Shown here: positions 8,869 to 15,748 of the stretch, piece by piece
How the letters are laid out: each line of letters opens with the position of its first letter
Numbering within the stretch: position 1 is the stretch's first letter
Source of the DNA: an uncultured Oscillospiraceae bacterium
GTDB lineage: Bacteria > Bacillota > Clostridia > Oscillospirales > Oscillospiraceae
Direction of reading: 5' to 3'
NCBI GenBank assembly: GCA_910587255.1
Contig: CAJUKT010000035.1
Coordinates: forward strand, 1 to 46,461
Length of the DNA: 46,461 bases
Made by a program: the position numbers and the translations under genes
Notes under the pieces: model-generated
Told to the model about the DNA's origin: nothing
The model's input: only the letters and a program-made list of their open reading frames with translations
The model's database searches: none

Positions 8869-9349
8869 TCCGATGGAGAGTGGTTATAACGATTTGGGCT
8901 GAAACCCCACGATCCTGTTTGGGCAAAGCTGTTCAACCGACTCAAAATCAGTGCAATGGATATTTTTTTGTTTTGAGAATACTCATCTTTTGCAAAAAAG
9001 TTATCTGTCTCTGCCCCAGAAAAACAGAAGCGTCAGAAGAAAGCACTTTCTTCTGACGCTTCTGTTTTCGTTTGGCCCGTACTGCCTTACTGTCCCGCTT
9101 CACTTTGCATCCTTGTGGGGTGTAGCCGTTTTGGTTGCCGCATTTTGTTATGCTCTGGACGGTGATCTTGTTGTTGTCCTTATGCGGGGTAGCCCTTCGC
9201 GGCGGGGGTTTTATCTGCCCAGTGGGATATGGGGAGGGCTCATGGAGAGCCCTGCGGCAGGGCGCACAAGCAATGGAAAACGAATGGCTGTTCGATGAGA
9301 ATTTTCGCATAATCCCCGAAAAATGGGCAAAATCACCGAAAAAAAGTCC
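8869..9349. other. AT-richer spacer between glmS and mraZ, no convincing gene
   Basis: About 480 bases with no gene I can support, clearly less GC-rich than the flanks. It holds the glmS terminator at 9021-9068. A 135-codon reading frame on the minus strand (8948-9355) has a lysine/arginine-rich stretch with KCGNQNGYTPQGCKVKRD (about 9100-9160), which looks more protein-like than random. It has no ribosome site or promoter and overlaps the terminator. It may be a relic of an inserted element; I do not call it a gene. Confidence 0.5.
9021..9068 (+). terminator. Terminator downstream of glmS
   Basis: A perfect 23-bp inverted repeat (9021-9043 and 9046-9068) separated by CA. The left arm begins AAAA and the right arm ends TTTT, so it can end transcription in either direction. 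It lies 150 bases after the glmS stop and insulates glmS from the mraZ cluster. Confidence 0.92.
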
Positions 9350-9378
9350 TTGCAATTTTTTGGAGGCTACGGTATACT
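9350..9378 (+). promoter_or_regulatory. Sigma-A promoter of the mraZ (dcw) cluster
   Basis: TTGCAA (9350-9355), 17-base spacer, TATACT (9373-9378). Start of transcription is expected around 9385, about 60 bases before the mraZ ATG. It is the only good promoter I see before the ftsZ promoter at 20470, so it may drive the whole mraZ-ftsQ run. Confidence 0.85.
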
Positions 9379-9389
9379 GAAAAACGTAG

Positions 9390-9404
9390 TGGAGGGAAAT
9401 GGAG
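9390..9404 (+). promoter_or_regulatory. Candidate MraZ operator (two TGGAG boxes, 10-bp pitch)
   Basis: TGGAG occurs at 9390-9394 and 9400-9404, separated by exactly 5 bases, just past the predicted transcription start. MraZ proteins bind direct TGGGN-like repeats spaced at one helical turn upstream of their own genes. Sequence and spacing are close to that pattern, so autoregulation here is plausible. Further TGGAG copies at 9361 and 9431 are out of phase. Confidence 0.45.
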
Positions 9405-9443
9405 TAAATCTGCTATAACAAGGAGTGAAATGGAGGGAGTGGG

Positions 9444-9860
9444 ATGACCGGCACCTATGAGCACAGCATCGACAATGCCGGCCGCCTCATTGTACCCTCC
9501 AAGCTGCGGGACAAGCTGGGCGCCTCCTTTTACCTGGCGGTAGGGGTGAAGGAGAACCTGACCCTCTACCCCATGGAGACGTGGGACAAGCTGCGCGCAC
9601 GGGTGTCGGAGCTGTCCACCACCGACGCGGCGGCCATGGACTTGTTCTTCGCCAGCGCACAGCTGTGCGAGGCGGACAAGCAGTGGCGCTTTCAGGTACC
9701 CTCCTATCTGAAGGACTACGCCAAGATCGACCGGGACGTGGTAATCACCGGCAACAATGACCGGGCCCAGATTTGGAGCGCCGACAACTGGAAGGCCAAG
9801 ACCCGCCAGCAGCTCAATCCCGAGACCATCGCCAGCCTGATGAAGAACCTGGGGATTTGA
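9444..9860 (+). CDS. mraZ: Transcriptional regulator MraZ
   Basis: A 138-residue MraZ, normal length, first gene of the dcw cluster. MraZ is a ring-forming AbrB-like DNA-binding protein that represses its own cluster. Two SpoVT/AbrB-type repeats are visible: the first opens GTYEHSIDNAGRLIVPSKLR, the second covers about residues 75-120 with WRFQVPSYLKDYAKI. GGAGGGAG (9432-9439) precedes the ATG. rsmH begins 4 bases after the stop. Candidate binding boxes lie at 9390-9404. Confidence 0.96.
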   Translation: MTGTYEHSIDNAGRLIVPSKLRDKLGASFYLAVGVKENLTLYPMETWDKLRARVSELSTTDAAAMDLFFASAQLCEADKQWRFQVPSYLKDYAKIDRDVVITGNNDRAQIWSADNWKAKTRQQLNPETIASLMKNLGI

Positions 9861-9864
9861 CGCC

Positions 9865-10800
9865 ATGATGGAATATACCCATAAGCCGGTGCTCCTGGAG
9901 GAGTGCCTGGATGGACTGAACATACGCCCCGGCGGCGTCTATTTGGACGGCACGCTGGGAAGGGCGGGCCACTCGCTGGAGATCGTCAAGCGCCTGGCCG
10001 CCGGGCGGCTCATCGCCATAGACCGGGACAAGGCGGCTTTGGACGCCGCCCCCGCCCGGTTTGGGGAATATCTGGACCGGGTGACCCTGGTTCAAGGCAG
10101 CTTTGGCGGCTTGGCCGGCATCCTGGCCTCGCTGAATGTGGACGGGGTGGATGGGATGCTCTTTGACCTGGGGGTGTCCTCCCCCCAGCTGGACGACGGC
10201 AGCCGGGGCTTCTCCTATCTCCAGGACGCCCCGCTGGATATGCGCATGGATCAGTCTGCTCCCCTCACCGCCCGGGATGTGGTGAACGGCTGGAGCCAGG
10301 AGGAGCTGAAGCGGGTCCTGTGGCAGTACGGCGAGGAGCGCTACGCCGGGCCCATTGCCGCCGCCATCGCCCGGGTACGGGAGAATGCCCCCATTGAGAC
10401 CACCGGCCAGCTGGCGGAGCTGATCCGAAGCGCCATGCCCGCCAAGGCGCGCCGGGAGAAGCAGCATCCCGCCAAGCGGTCGTTCCAGGCCATCCGCATC
10501 GCGGTGAATGACGAGCTGGGGGAGCTGGAGCGGTTGCTGGAGTGCGCGCTGGAGGCGCTGAACCCGGGCGGACGGCTGGCCATCATCTCGTTTCACTCGC
10601 TGGAGGACCGGCTGGTTAAAACCGCCTATGCCCGGTGGGCCAGGGGGTGCACCTGTCCGCCGGATTTCCCGGTGTGCGTGTGCGGTAAGACGCCCCGGGT
10701 GAAGCTGGTGGGCCGGCGGCCCATCACGGCGGGGGAAGAGGAACTGAAGGAAAATCCTCGGGCCCGCAGCGCGAAGCTGCGCCTGGCGGAGAGGTTATAG
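9865..10800 (+). CDS. rsmH: 16S rRNA (cytosine(1402)-N(4))-methyltransferase
   Basis: SAM-dependent enzyme that N4-methylates C1402 of 16S rRNA in the ribosomal P site. Length 311 residues is typical. Family signatures seen are HKPVLLEECL near the start, the SAM-binding DGTLGRAGHS around residue 31, MLFDLGVSSPQLDD around 95, and ISFHSLEDRLVK around 240. A short ATG-ATG start follows the mraZ stop by 4 bases with only a weak GGGGA ribosome site, so its translation probably depends on mraZ. Position directly after mraZ is the standard dcw order. Confidence 0.97.
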   Translation: MMEYTHKPVLLEECLDGLNIRPGGVYLDGTLGRAGHSLEIVKRLAAGRLIAIDRDKAALDAAPARFGEYLDRVTLVQGSFGGLAGILASLNVDGVDGMLFDLGVSSPQLDDGSRGFSYLQDAPLDMRMDQSAPLTARDVVNGWSQEELKRVLWQYGEERYAGPIAAAIARVRENAPIETTGQLAELIRSAMPAKARREKQHPAKRSFQAIRIAVNDELGELERLLECALEALNPGGRLAIISFHSLEDRLVKTAYARWARGCTCPPDFPVCVCGKTPRVKLVGRRPITAGEEELKENPRARSAKLRLAERL

Positions 10801-10856
10801 ACTTTGACCCTGCGGGCAGCATAGTGGGGCACGGACAGCGCAAAGGAGAATGCCCT

Positions 10857-11432
10857 ATGGCGGCGCAGCGAAGGAACGGCACAAGAAGATACCGAACCAG
10901 CGGCAATGTGGCCTATCAGCCGGAGTTCGAGCAGGAGCGTGTCCGGGAATCCTCCCGGGGCGGGCAGGTGCGGGGGAATACGGTCCGCCGCCCGGAACCC
11001 CGCCGCCGGCCTCAGCCGCAGCCCCGCCGCCGTCCGGCGGCCCGGCCCAGCATCCAGGTGCGGCCCCAGGGGGCCGTGGCCCCCTTTACGGTGGTGGGCC
11101 TGTTCGCGGTGCTGGCCTGCACGCTGCTGCTGGTGGTGAACTGCGCCCGGCTGGCGGTGGCCAACAACAGCATCGTGGAGCTGCGCGGCGACCTGGCCCA
11201 GCTCCAGGACGAAAACCGGGTGCTCCAGGCCAGATATGAGCTGCTGTTTGACGTGGAGGAGATTGAGCGCCAATTTTTGTCCGATGGTTCCATGGTCCGG
11301 TCCTCCCCGGGCCAGACGGTGTACCTGGACCTGTCCGGCGGGGACAGCGTGGTGTATTATGAGGGGGCGGGGAGCGGCCTGTCCGCCCTGCTCCAGCGGG
11401 CGGAGCAGTTTTTTGCCGGGCTTTTGTCATAA
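10857..11432 (+). CDS. ftsL: FtsL-like cell division membrane protein
   Basis: A bitopic protein of 191 residues in the ftsL position between rsmH and the penicillin-binding protein. It has a ~70-residue Arg/Pro-rich cytoplasmic tail, one membrane segment at about 76-97, and an extracytoplasmic coiled coil at about 104-140 (SIVELRGDLAQLQDENRVLQ). This is the FtsL/DivIC topology; these proteins link FtsQ to FtsW and the septal transpeptidase. FtsL sequences diverge greatly, so assignment rests on position and topology. An upstream GTG at 10824 is in frame, but AAGGAG (10843-10848) lies 8 bases before this ATG. Both the N-terminal tail and the C-terminal part are longer than in Bacillus FtsL. 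Confidence 0.78.
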   Translation: MAAQRRNGTRRYRTSGNVAYQPEFEQERVRESSRGGQVRGNTVRRPEPRRRPQPQPRRRPAARPSIQVRPQGAVAPFTVVGLFAVLACTLLLVVNCARLAVANNSIVELRGDLAQLQDENRVLQARYELLFDVEEIERQFLSDGSMVRSSPGQTVYLDLSGGDSVVYYEGAGSGLSALLQRAEQFFAGLLS

Positions 11433-11472
11433 GCGAATCCCTCCGGCACATAGATTTACCCGTAGAGAAAAA

Positions 11473-11512
11473 AGAGGGGCGTGTGGAACACACCGGGTTC
11501 CCGCGCCCCTCT
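11473..11512 (-). terminator. Inverted repeat with a minus-strand T-run between ftsL and pbp
   Basis: A 9-bp perfect stem (11473-11481 with 11504-11512) encloses a second 5-bp hairpin (11485-11489 with 11497-11501). On the plus strand no T-run follows. On the minus strand the stem is followed directly by six Ts, so it reads as an intrinsic terminator for leftward transcription although no leftward gene is nearby. It may stop antisense transcripts, or act as a processing hairpin within the dcw message. Confidence 0.55.
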
Positions 11513-11569
11513 CCCAATAGCGGCGCGCCCCTTCGCCGCCCGGAAAACCCGTGAGGAGGAGCGAAGCCC

Positions 11570-13984
11570 ATGCAGGACCCCAACCGCAAGCCCCGCCGCG
11601 CAGACGGCAGAAACAACCGAAGCTTGTTCCGGCGCACCATTTTTTTGCTGGTGGTGCTGGGCATCGGCATATTTTTCCCGCTGGTGGCCCAGCTCTACAA
11701 GCTCCAGATCGTGGAGCATGAGGAATGGGAGCGCCGGGCGGCAAACCAGCAGACCAAGAGCGTCTCCGTGCCGGCCAACCGGGGCACCATCTATGACCGG
11801 GAGGGCCGGGCCATGGCCATGTCCGCCACGGTTTACAAGCTGATCCTGTCCCCCATGGGGGTATACGGCGCTGTGGAAAAGAAGCAGTACGAAAAGGACG
11901 GCAAGCTGGACGAGACCGCCTACGAAAAAGCCCTCTACGACCTGCGCAAGACCATTGTGGACGGCATCGTGGATCTGTTCGGCTACGATGAGGAGCGGCT
12001 GTGGAAGCGCATCGAACGCATCGACTCCGGCTATGAGGTGCTGTACTTCGAGCTGGAGGAGGAGGACGCGGAGCGTGCCCGGCAGCTTATCAGCGAAAAG
12101 AAGCTTTCCGCCGGGCTCCAGCTCACGCCCAGCAGCAAGCGGTACTATCCCTTTTCCTCCGTGGGCTCCCACATCCTGGGATACATGGGCCAGACCAAGG
12201 ACAGCGGCGAAAACAAGGTGGGCAAGGCGGGCATCGAGGCGGGCTATGAGGATGTGCTGTCCGGCGAGCTGGGCCGGGTGGTCACCTCCAAAAACGGCTG
12301 GGGGATGGAGATGATCTCCGGCTATGAGTCGTACTTCGACGCCCAGAACGGCTACGATGTGACCCTTACCGTGGACGAGCGAATCCAGGCCATGCTGGAG
12401 CAGACCCTGGCGGAGGGCATTGAGACCTATGACGTGCAGAACGGGGCCTTCGGCCTGGCCATCGACCCCCAGACGGGGGCGGTGCTGGCCATGGCCAGCT
12501 CCCCGGACTTCGACCCCAACAACTGGGATGTCCTGCTCAGCGCGGCGCTGAAGGACGAGGTGGAGCAGGTGAAAGCGGAGGAGGGGGACGACGCGGCCGA
12601 CGATGCCTGGAAGGACGCGTGGAACCGCCAGATGAAAAACCGCGCCCTCACCGACGCCTATGAGCCGGGGTCGGTGTTCAAGCCCATCACCGTGTCCATT
12701 GGGCTGGAGGAGGGGGCCATCTCCATGGACGACCACTTCTATTGCAGCGGTTCCATGACGGCCGGGCCGGGGCTGAAGCCCACCCACTGCCACAAAAAGA
12801 GCGGGCACCTGGACCAGACCCTCACCGAGGCGGTGGAGAATTCCTGTAACGTGGCGCTGATGACCATTGCCCAGAGGATCGGCGCGGAGACCATGTGGAA
12901 GTATTTTGAAGATTTCGGCCTGTTCGACAAGACGGGCATCGACATGGCGGGGGAGGGCGGCAGCATTTTCTGGTCCGGCGGCAAGGAGTACTTCACCGGC
13001 CCCTATGGGGTGCAGTCGGTGGCTTCCTCCTCCTTTGGGCAGACCTTTGCCGTCACCCCGCTGCAAATGATCTCCGCCTTTGCCGCGGTCATCAACGGCG
13101 GCCATCTGCTCCAGCCCTATCTGGTGCAGAGCGTCGCCGACCAGGATGGGAACACCGTGTTCTACCATGAGACCCAGGAGGTGCGCCAGGTTATCAGCGA
13201 GTCCACCTCCGACAAGGTGCGGGGCATTCTGGAGAGCGTGGTTGCCAACGGCTCTGGCCACAACGCCAGCATGAACGGCTACCGCATCGGCGGCAAGACG
13301 GGCACCTCGGAAAAGATCGACCTGAAGGGGAAGGACGAGACCAACGACGACGTGATGTGTTCCTTCATGGGCTTTGCGCCGGCAGACGATCCCCAGGTGC
13401 TGGTGCTGGTGGTGTACGATACCCCCAAGCGCTCCGCCCCCGGCTCCAATTATATTGCCTCGGGCACCTATATCAGCGGCGGCAATATCGCCGCCCCCAT
13501 GGCGGGGGCGCTCATCGCCAACATCCTGGACTACATGGGGATTGAGAAGCAGTATTCCAGCGACCAGCTGGCGGCGGCGGACGCCCCCATGCCCTACGTG
13601 GTGGGCAAGGAGCTGACGGTGGCCAAAACGGCGGTCCAAAGCGCGGGGCTGGAGTGCCGCACCGTGGGTACAGGCAATATCGTCACCCATCAGGTGCCCT
13701 CCGCCGGTGTGTCCATCCCCGGCGGGTCCAACGTGATTTTGTACCTGGGGGACGACGCCCCGGAGGGGCAGGTGGAGACCCCGGACCTGACGGGCCTGAG
13801 CCCCACGGCGGCAAAGACCAAGCTGGAAGAGCTGGGATTGTTTATGCGGGCCGCCGGGGTGGTGGACTACACCGACGCCTCGGTGGTGATGGCCGCCCAG
13901 TCGGTAGACGCGGGGGTGATGGTGTCCCCGGGCACCGTGGTGGAGGTAAGATTTGTGAGCAGTATTGAATATGGCGACCAGTAG
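11570..13984 (+). CDS. Class B penicillin-binding protein with two PASTA domains (septal transpeptidase)
   Basis: An 804-residue D,D-transpeptidase of the PBP2/SpoVD family, which cross-links septal peptidoglycan with FtsW. Order of parts: short cytoplasmic tail; membrane anchor about 22-42; dimerisation domain starting ANRGTIYDREGR; transpeptidase domain with S368-V-F-K371, S425-C-N427 and K576-T-G578; two PASTA repeats about 608-735 and 738-800. PASTA domains bind muropeptides or beta-lactams and occur in both PbpB (vegetative) and SpoVD (sporulation) relatives. Sequence alone does not separate these, so no symbol is given; its dcw position favours the vegetative division role. AGGAGGAG precedes the ATG. 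Its end overlaps the next gene. Confidence 0.95.
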   Translation: MQDPNRKPRRADGRNNRSLFRRTIFLLVVLGIGIFFPLVAQLYKLQIVEHEEWERRAANQQTKSVSVPANRGTIYDREGRAMAMSATVYKLILSPMGVYGAVEKKQYEKDGKLDETAYEKALYDLRKTIVDGIVDLFGYDEERLWKRIERIDSGYEVLYFELEEEDAERARQLISEKKLSAGLQLTPSSKRYYPFSSVGSHILGYMGQTKDSGENKVGKAGIEAGYEDVLSGELGRVVTSKNGWGMEMISGYESYFDAQNGYDVTLTVDERIQAMLEQTLAEGIETYDVQNGAFGLAIDPQTGAVLAMASSPDFDPNNWDVLLSAALKDEVEQVKAEEGDDAADDAWKDAWNRQMKNRALTDAYEPGSVFKPITVSIGLEEGAISMDDHFYCSGSMTAGPGLKPTHCHKKSGHLDQTLTEAVENSCNVALMTIAQRIGAETMWKYFEDFGLFDKTGIDMAGEGGSIFWSGGKEYFTGPYGVQSVASSSFGQTFAVTPLQMISAFAAVINGGHLLQPYLVQSVADQDGNTVFYHETQEVRQVISESTSDKVRGILESVVANGSGHNASMNGYRIGGKTGTSEKIDLKGKDETNDDVMCSFMGFAPADDPQVLVLVVYDTPKRSAPGSNYIASGTYISGGNIAAPMAGALIANILDYMGIEKQYSSDQLAAADAPMPYVVGKELTVAKTAVQSAGLECRTVGTGNIVTHQVPSAGVSIPGGSNVILYLGDDAPEGQVETPDLTGLSPTAAKTKLEELGLFMRAAGVVDYTDASVVMAAQSVDAGVMVSPGTVVEVRFVSSIEYGDQ

Positions 13985-14498
13985 GAGTACAATAAGGGGC
14001 CCTGTGGCCGTGGTGGGCCGGGGCGGGACGCGCACAGCCGCGCTGCTGCGCGCCCTTGTGCCCGGCCCGGTGGTGGAGCTCACCCCCTGTCAGGCGGCGT
14101 TCTATGAGGGCTGCTGCCGGGCAGTGGTGGTGGAGAACTTCGATCCCCCGGCCCAGAGGACGCTGAGCGGCTGCGCCGCCGCCCGGTGGGCGCTGTCCGG
14201 GCGGGCGGACATTACCGTGGTGGGGCTGGACGACCCGGAGGGCCGCCGGCTGGCCGGGGCCATGCCGGGGGCGGTGTACGCCTACTCCGACGGGCGGCCC
14301 CAGGCGGACCTGACGGCTAAAAATGTCCGCCTGCGGGGGGACTGGCTGGAATTCGTGGCCCTGGCCGGGAGAGAGCTGGCCCGGGTGCGGGTGAGCGCCG
14401 GGGCGAGCCCGCGGCTGTACGACCATCTGGCAGCCCTGGCCGGGGCGCTGGCCCTGGGGGTTCCGCTGGGAGAGGCGGCCGAGCGGCTGAGCGGCTGA
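13971..14498 (+). CDS. Degenerate, truncated Mur-ligase-like protein
   Basis: A 175-residue protein in the place where murE/murF usually stand. I read it as a reduced Mur ligase central domain. ITVVGLDDPEGRRLAGAMPG matches the family's N-x-DDP region; after it QADLTAKNVRLRGDWLEF matches the D-x-x-A-x-N-I-x-x-x-G-x-x-F segment; SPRLYDHLAALAGALALGVP matches the YN-x-LAA-x-A-x-x-x-x-LG segment. The ATP loop TGTNGKTT is replaced by VGRGGTRT, without the lysine; no HLD metal region is clear; the amino-acid-binding C-terminal domain is absent. It should not be a working ligase. It overlaps the pbp end by 14 bases; GTG at 14004 is an alternative start. Codon use matches its neighbours, so the frame looks maintained. 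A structural or regulatory role is inference. Confidence 0.7.
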   Translation: MATSRSTIRGPVAVVGRGGTRTAALLRALVPGPVVELTPCQAAFYEGCCRAVVVENFDPPAQRTLSGCAAARWALSGRADITVVGLDDPEGRRLAGAMPGAVYAYSDGRPQADLTAKNVRLRGDWLEFVALAGRELARVRVSAGASPRLYDHLAALAGALALGVPLGEAAERLSG

Positions 14499-14548
14499 AG
14501 GCTTCGGACAGTGGAGAAAATACAAAAGAGAGTGCGGAGGAGAAAGCT

Positions 14549-15538
14549 ATGGTACGGATGCTGCTGGCGGCGCTGACCGCCTTTGTGATCTCGGTACTGG
14601 TGGGATGGGTGCTCATCCCCATTCTGCGGGCGCTGCACGCGGGACAGTCCATCAAGGAAATCGGCCCCAACTGGCACAAAAATAAGGAGGGCACCCCCAC
14701 CATGGGGGGGATCATGTTCATTGTGGCCGCGGCTGCGGCGGTGCTGGCCTTCGGCTGGCGGGACATGGCCCAGGGGAGCTGGCAGGCGGTGTTTGTGCTG
14801 GGCTTTGCCCTGGTGTGCGGCGCCATCGGCTTTGTGGACGATTACGCCAAGATCCGCAAGCATGAGAACACCGGCCTCACCGCCGGGTGGAAGTTCCTGC
14901 TGCAGCTGGCGGCGGCCATCGCCTTTCTGACCCTGCTCAACAGCACGCATCATCTGAGCCCCAACCTGTATATCCCCTTTGTCAACATATCCCGGCCGCT
15001 GCCCTGGGGGGTCTATCTGGTGTTTGCCGCCTTTGTCATCGTGGGCTGCGTCAATTCTGTCAACCTCACCGACGGGCTGGACGGGCTGGCGGGCAGTGTG
15101 ACGCTGGCGGTGTCGGTGTTCTTCGCCGCGCTGTCCCAATGGTGGGACAAGGGGGCGGTGGGTGTGTTCGCCGGGGCGCTGGCGGGCGGCCTGCTGGGCT
15201 TTCTGGTGTATAATTTCCACCCCGCCAAGGTGTTTATGGGGGACACCGGCTCCCTGTTTCTGGGGGGCGCGGTGTGCGGTATGGCCTTTGCCCTGGACGC
15301 GCCGCTGGTGCTGGTGCCGGTGGGGGTTATCTACATCGCCGAGACCATGAGCGATATCATCCAGGTGGGCTACTTCAAGCTCACCCACGGTAAGCGCATT
15401 TTCCGCATGGCGCCCCTCCACCACCACCTGGAGCTGGGCGGGTGGAGCGAGGTGCGTATTGTGCTCACCTTCACGGGGATCACGGTGGCGTTCTGCCTGC
15501 TGGCCTTTGTGGGGGTCATGTATCGGTACGCCATCTGA
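14549..15538 (+). CDS. mraY: Phospho-N-acetylmuramoyl-pentapeptide-transferase
   Basis: Integral membrane enzyme that transfers phospho-MurNAc-pentapeptide from UDP to undecaprenyl phosphate, forming lipid I. The 329 residues form about ten membrane segments. Catalytic-loop motifs are present: VDDYAK near residue 95, NSVNLTDGLDGLA around 170, the FMGDTGS motif around 230, and the HHHLELGG histidine loop around 291. GGAGGAGA precedes the ATG. The following gene is ftsW, with a 210-base spacer where murD would usually lie. Confidence 0.97.
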   Translation: MVRMLLAALTAFVISVLVGWVLIPILRALHAGQSIKEIGPNWHKNKEGTPTMGGIMFIVAAAAAVLAFGWRDMAQGSWQAVFVLGFALVCGAIGFVDDYAKIRKHENTGLTAGWKFLLQLAAAIAFLTLLNSTHHLSPNLYIPFVNISRPLPWGVYLVFAAFVIVGCVNSVNLTDGLDGLAGSVTLAVSVFFAALSQWWDKGAVGVFAGALAGGLLGFLVYNFHPAKVFMGDTGSLFLGGAVCGMAFALDAPLVLVPVGVIYIAETMSDIIQVGYFKLTHGKRIFRMAPLHHHLELGGWSEVRIVLTFTGITVAFCLLAFVGVMYRYAI

Positions 15539-15561
15539 GCGCGTAGCCGTCGCGAGCAGCG
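15532..15561 (+). repeat. Imperfect direct repeat, left copy (across mraY stop)
   Basis: A 30-base sequence starting CATCTGAGCG, spanning the mraY stop codon. It matches 15664-15693 at 27 of 30 positions by eye. The two copies bracket about 100 bases of GC-rich sequence in the mraY-ftsW spacer. Confidence 0.7.
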
Positions 15562-15663
15562 CGGATGGACTGGAGCGAGGGCGAGGGGAGGGGCGCACAG
15601 CGCCCCGGAGACTAGCCCGAGGCGGAGGGAAGCCGCGCGTTGCGAGCAGGCGCAGCGTGACAA

Positions 15664-15693
15664 CATCTGAGCGTGGAGCCGTCGCGGGCAGCG
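15664..15693 (+). repeat. Imperfect direct repeat, right copy
   Basis: Second copy of the 30-base repeat at 15532-15561 (27/30 identical). It ends 6 bases before the parS palindrome. The copy of the mraY tail suggests duplication or a rearrangement scar in the slot where murD is found in related clusters. Confidence 0.7.
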
Positions 15694-15699
15694 GCCCAA

Positions 15700-15715
15700 T
15701 GTTTCACGTGAAACG
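15700..15715. other. parS site (ParB/Spo0J binding)
   Basis: TGTTTCACGTGAAACG matches the 16-base bacterial parS consensus TGTTNCACGTGAAACA at all but the last base, with a perfect 14-bp palindrome GTTTCACGTGAAAC at 15701-15714. ParB loads at such sites to organise and segregate the origin region. It lies in the spacer between mraY and ftsW. A second copy with the same final G is at 42063-42078. Confidence 0.88.
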
Positions 15716-15748
15716 TTAGTTTGATGAAAGCGGAAGGAGGAGAGGCCC

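Noticed and set aside
8900..8965. tRNA-Leu-like anticodon arm (ACTCAAAATC) downstream of glmS
   Set aside because: The flanking bases do not form an anticodon stem, and no acceptor or T-arm is found at proper distance.
9090..9200. Resemblance of KDNNKIT in the minus frame to the start of large serine recombinases
   Set aside because: Only seven residues match and the following sequence shows no recombinase catalytic region.
11456..14083. 875-codon minus-strand frame opposite pbp
   Set aside because: Shadow of the high-GC third codon positions of pbp; composition is biased to His, Gly and Arg, and pbp on the other strand is certain.
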